From an uncultured Ruminococcus sp. (GTDB lineage Bacteria > Bacillota > Clostridia > Oscillospirales > CAG-272), in NCBI GenBank assembly GCA_902766575.1, contig CACXED010000295.1:1-7705 (forward strand): a stretch of DNA of 7,705 nt, given 5' to 3'. The notes beneath the pieces are model-generated. The model saw only the letters and a program-made list of their open reading frames with translations, searched no databases and had not been told where the DNA came from. The position numbers and the translations under genes are program-made. This document shows, one piece after another, positions 6,298 to 7,705 of the stretch. The first letter of the stretch is position 1; every line of letters begins with the position of its first letter.

Positions 6298-6348
6298 CGG
6301 CTGGGGTCAGAACGGCTTGGGACGTCTCCCTGCGTTCTGAGTTCGCCG
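6298..6348 (-). promoter_or_regulatory. Structured 5' leader of the solute-binding lipoprotein mRNA
   Basis: In minus-strand sense, three stacked helices can be drawn: CGGC (6348-6345) with GCCG (6301-6298); TCAGAACG (6340-6333) with CGTTCTGA (6314-6307); and GGGA (6330-6327) with TCCC (6322-6319) on a GACG loop. They are separated by internal loops of 4/5 and 2/4 nt. The element lies in the predicted untranslated leader of about 117 nt, and its 3' edge is about 12 nt before the ribosome site. I cannot match it to a known riboswitch class; it could be a cis-regulatory RNA, a protein-binding hairpin or an mRNA stabiliser. Confidence 0.6.
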
Positions 6349-6393
6349 TGTAGATTTTTTTGAGAATTGCTGTCCGGAAAGCATCCTATAAAT

Positions 6394-6422
6394 ATTGTAT
6401 CATAAATTTCAAGCGATTTCAA
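6394..6422 (-). promoter_or_regulatory. Sigma-A type promoter of the solute-binding lipoprotein gene
   Basis: The minus strand shows TTGAAA (6422-6417), a 17-nt spacer and TACAAT (6399-6394), each one base off consensus, in an AT-rich setting. Transcription should begin near 6387, about 117 nt before the start codon. It lies downstream of two terminator-like hairpins, so the lipoprotein gene is probably transcribed separately from the GH4 gene. Confidence 0.78.
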
Positions 6423-6436
6423 CTCCAAAACCCGGT

Positions 6437-6464
6437 GAAAAAGTCCGAAATTCCGACTTTTTTC
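6437..6464. terminator. Second, weaker terminator-like hairpin after the GH4 gene
   Basis: AAAAAGTC (6438-6445) pairs with GACTTTTT (6455-6462) around a 9-nt loop, and the AT-rich stem gives U-runs on either strand. It sits about 25 nt beyond the stronger hairpin and just before the lipoprotein promoter, so it may act as a back-up stop for readthrough from the GH4 gene. Confidence 0.5.
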
Positions 6465-6479
6465 AAAAAATCAGCCCTG

Positions 6480-6513
6480 AAAAAAGCTCTGCCGCCCGGT
6501 TTCGGACGGCAGA
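6480..6513 (-). terminator. Intrinsic terminator of the GH4 gene
   Basis: On the minus strand an 11-bp GC-rich stem (6513-6503 with 6498-6488; one G-U pair) closes on a 4-nt loop and is followed by GC and six T (6485-6480). It begins 28 nt after the GH4 stop codon. A T4 on the + side makes weak activity in the other direction possible, but no + strand gene arrives here. Confidence 0.9.
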
Positions 6514-6541
6514 TTTTATAGCTGTAAAACAGTCTGAAAAC

Positions 6542-7705
6542 TCAGAATTTGAACTGCGGGAGATAGTCCTTATTAGCCTCGAACATCTCGTCGACCATCT
6601 GTCTGATCTCGGCGAGCGAGCAGACTGCGGCGGTCAGCGGGTCGTTGACGCAGGCGTGGTAGATCATTTCCTTGTCCCCGGCGATGCAGCCCTCGACGGC
6701 TAATTCCTCGCCCTGAACCGTTACGGTGTTGAGCGCGGCGATCTGACGCGGGAGCTTGCCGACCTTGATGGGCTGAAGTCCGCGCTTGGACGCGACGATC
6801 GGGACCTCGACTATGACGTCGTCGGGCAGGTTGTCGATGAGCCCGTTGTTGCGGATATTTCCGCTGAACTCGAACATCTCGCCGTCGCCCATGACCGCGT
6901 TGATGATGTAAGCCGCAAACTCCTGTCCGCGCGCGAGGCTGATGGCGTCCTGATCGAGGATCTTCTGCATTTCGGCGTCGCGGGTCTCGGTGCGCTTGGT
7001 GATGATCTTGACCGAGTTTGCGTAGGAGTCGGGTATGTACTTGTCGATGAGATCCTGACGCTTTCTGAACCACGCGTTGTACTCCGAGTTGTGACCGCTC
7101 GACTCGGTGACGAAGTAGCCGAGACCCTTCATCATCTCGATGCGGACAGCCTCGCTCTTGTAGATCTCAGGATTTTCGACCGCCTTGAAGATTTCGGGGT
7201 AAGCGTCCTTGCCGTTGACCTTGAACTCGTAGTAGAACGCCTGATGGTTGACTCCGGCGCACTTGTAGGTGACGTCCTTCATGTCGGCGCCGATCCATTT
7301 TGCGAGCATGGCTGCCGTTCCCTGAACGCTGTGGCAGAGTCCGGTGAGCTTGACTCCGCAGTGCTCGAGGTAGCTCGTGACCATGCACATCGGGTTTGTA
7401 TAGTTGAGCACGAGCGCGTCGGGACAGAGCTCGAGGATGTCCTTTGCGAACTCCTTGAGCACCGGAGCGCTGCGCAGGAAGCGGAAGATACCAGACGGTC
7501 CGCGGGTGTCGCCGATGACGACGTCAACGCCGTATTTCTTGGGGATAGAGAGGTCGCGCTCCCAGACCGGGATCTCAGTGTCGTTTCTGATGGTGATGAG
7601 AACGACGTCGGCTCCCTTGAGCGCGGCGCGGCGGTCGAAGGTCGACTCGACAGTGCCGGGATAGCCGCCCTGCTCGATGGTCTTTTTGATGATCTTCTCA
7701 GCGGC
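6542..7705 (-). CDS. melA: GH4 family alpha-galactosidase (MelA-like), N-terminus outside the window
   Basis: The frame is open from the right edge of the window to TGA at 6544-6542, giving 387 residues. MelA proteins have about 430-450, so about 50-60 N-terminal residues, including the NAD-binding Gly-rich loop, are missing. GH4 enzymes hydrolyse glycosides by an oxidation-elimination route needing NAD+ and a divalent metal, in the cytoplasm. Residues of this fragment match MelA closely: GDTRGPSGIFRFLRS (65-79), LNYTNPM (100-106), GLCHSVQGTA (122-131; Cys124 is the expected metal ligand), CAGVNHQAFY (150-159; His154, second ligand), LGYFVTESSGHNSEY (195-209), GNIRNNGLIDNLP (282-294). The LCHSVQGT form favours the MelA clade over LplD-type galacturonidases or 6-phospho-glycosidases. 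In MelA the first motif reads ADTLGPGGI, so Arg68 and Ser71 are deviations. The GTG at 7462-7460 is an internal Val, not a start. A terminator follows. The exact sugar is unproven. Confidence 0.9.
   Translation of the reverse strand, partial: AAEKIIKKTIEQGGYPGTVESTFDRRAALKGADVVLITIRNDTEIPVWERDLSIPKKYGVDVVIGDTRGPSGIFRFLRSAPVLKEFAKDILELCPDALVLNYTNPMCMVTSYLEHCGVKLTGLCHSVQGTAAMLAKWIGADMKDVTYKCAGVNHQAFYYEFKVNGKDAYPEIFKAVENPEIYKSEAVRIEMMKGLGYFVTESSGHNSEYNAWFRKRQDLIDKYIPDSYANSVKIITKRTETRDAEMQKILDQDAISLARGQEFAAYIINAVMGDGEMFEFSGNIRNNGLIDNLPDDVIVEVPIVASKRGLQPIKVGKLPRQIAALNTVTVQGEELAVEGCIAGDKEMIYHACVNDPLTAAVCSLAEIRQMVDEMFEANKDYLPQFKF

Noticed and set aside
6573..7073. 166-residue minus-strand frame inside the GH4 gene
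   Set aside because: Arg/His/Gln-rich shadow frame of the GH4 coding sequence; the GH4 frame carries all recognisable motifs.

Overview
This window looks like chromosome of an anaerobic, Gram-positive, Clostridia-type bacterium (Bacillota), perhaps an Oscillospiraceae/Ruminococcaceae-like gut or rumen organism. The taxonomic guess is an inference. It rests on purine-rich GGAGG-type ribosome sites, AT-rich sigma-A promoters beside coding DNA with GC-rich third positions, a lipoprotein-type sugar-binding protein with an acidic/Ser/Thr linker, and the protein flavours.

The left half (2-4283, + strand) is a complete or nearly complete branched-chain amino acid (LIV/HAAT-family) ABC importer in canonical order: the 3' end of a periplasmic-binding-protein-like receptor (livK/J type), permeases livH and livM, and ATPases livG and livF. 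The last four genes are tightly packed (12-nt gap with an overlapping ribosome site, 4-nt ATGA overlap, 1-nt gap), as expected of one transcript. Between receptor and first permease lies a 169-nt spacer with two strong inverted repeats (759-783 and 790-856). They probably set the receptor:permease expression ratio or protect the receptor mRNA. The operon ends at a clear bidirectional intrinsic terminator (4286-4310).

The right half is entirely on the minus strand and converges on that terminator. Read in the direction of transcription it holds three genes. First is a MelA-like GH4 alpha-galactosidase, truncated by the window's right edge and followed by one strong and one weaker terminator-like hairpin. 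Second is a family-1 type extracellular solute-binding lipoprotein with its own promoter (TTGAAA-17-TACAAT) and a structured 5' leader of about 117 nt. Third is a small zinc-ribbon membrane protein of unknown function with an almost consensus promoter (TTGACA-17-TAAAAT), embedded in a 16-bp-arm palindrome that looks like an operator or a translation-controlling hairpin.

The GH4 enzyme and the sugar-type binding protein suggest alpha-galactoside or plant-oligosaccharide use, but no sugar permease genes are visible, so their functional link is inferred from proximity alone. I found no mobile element, CRISPR array, tRNA/rRNA or defence system. The gene content is mostly ordinary; the items worth a second look are the non-coding structures at 759-856, 4758-4806 and 6298-6348, and the uncharacterised zinc-ribbon protein.
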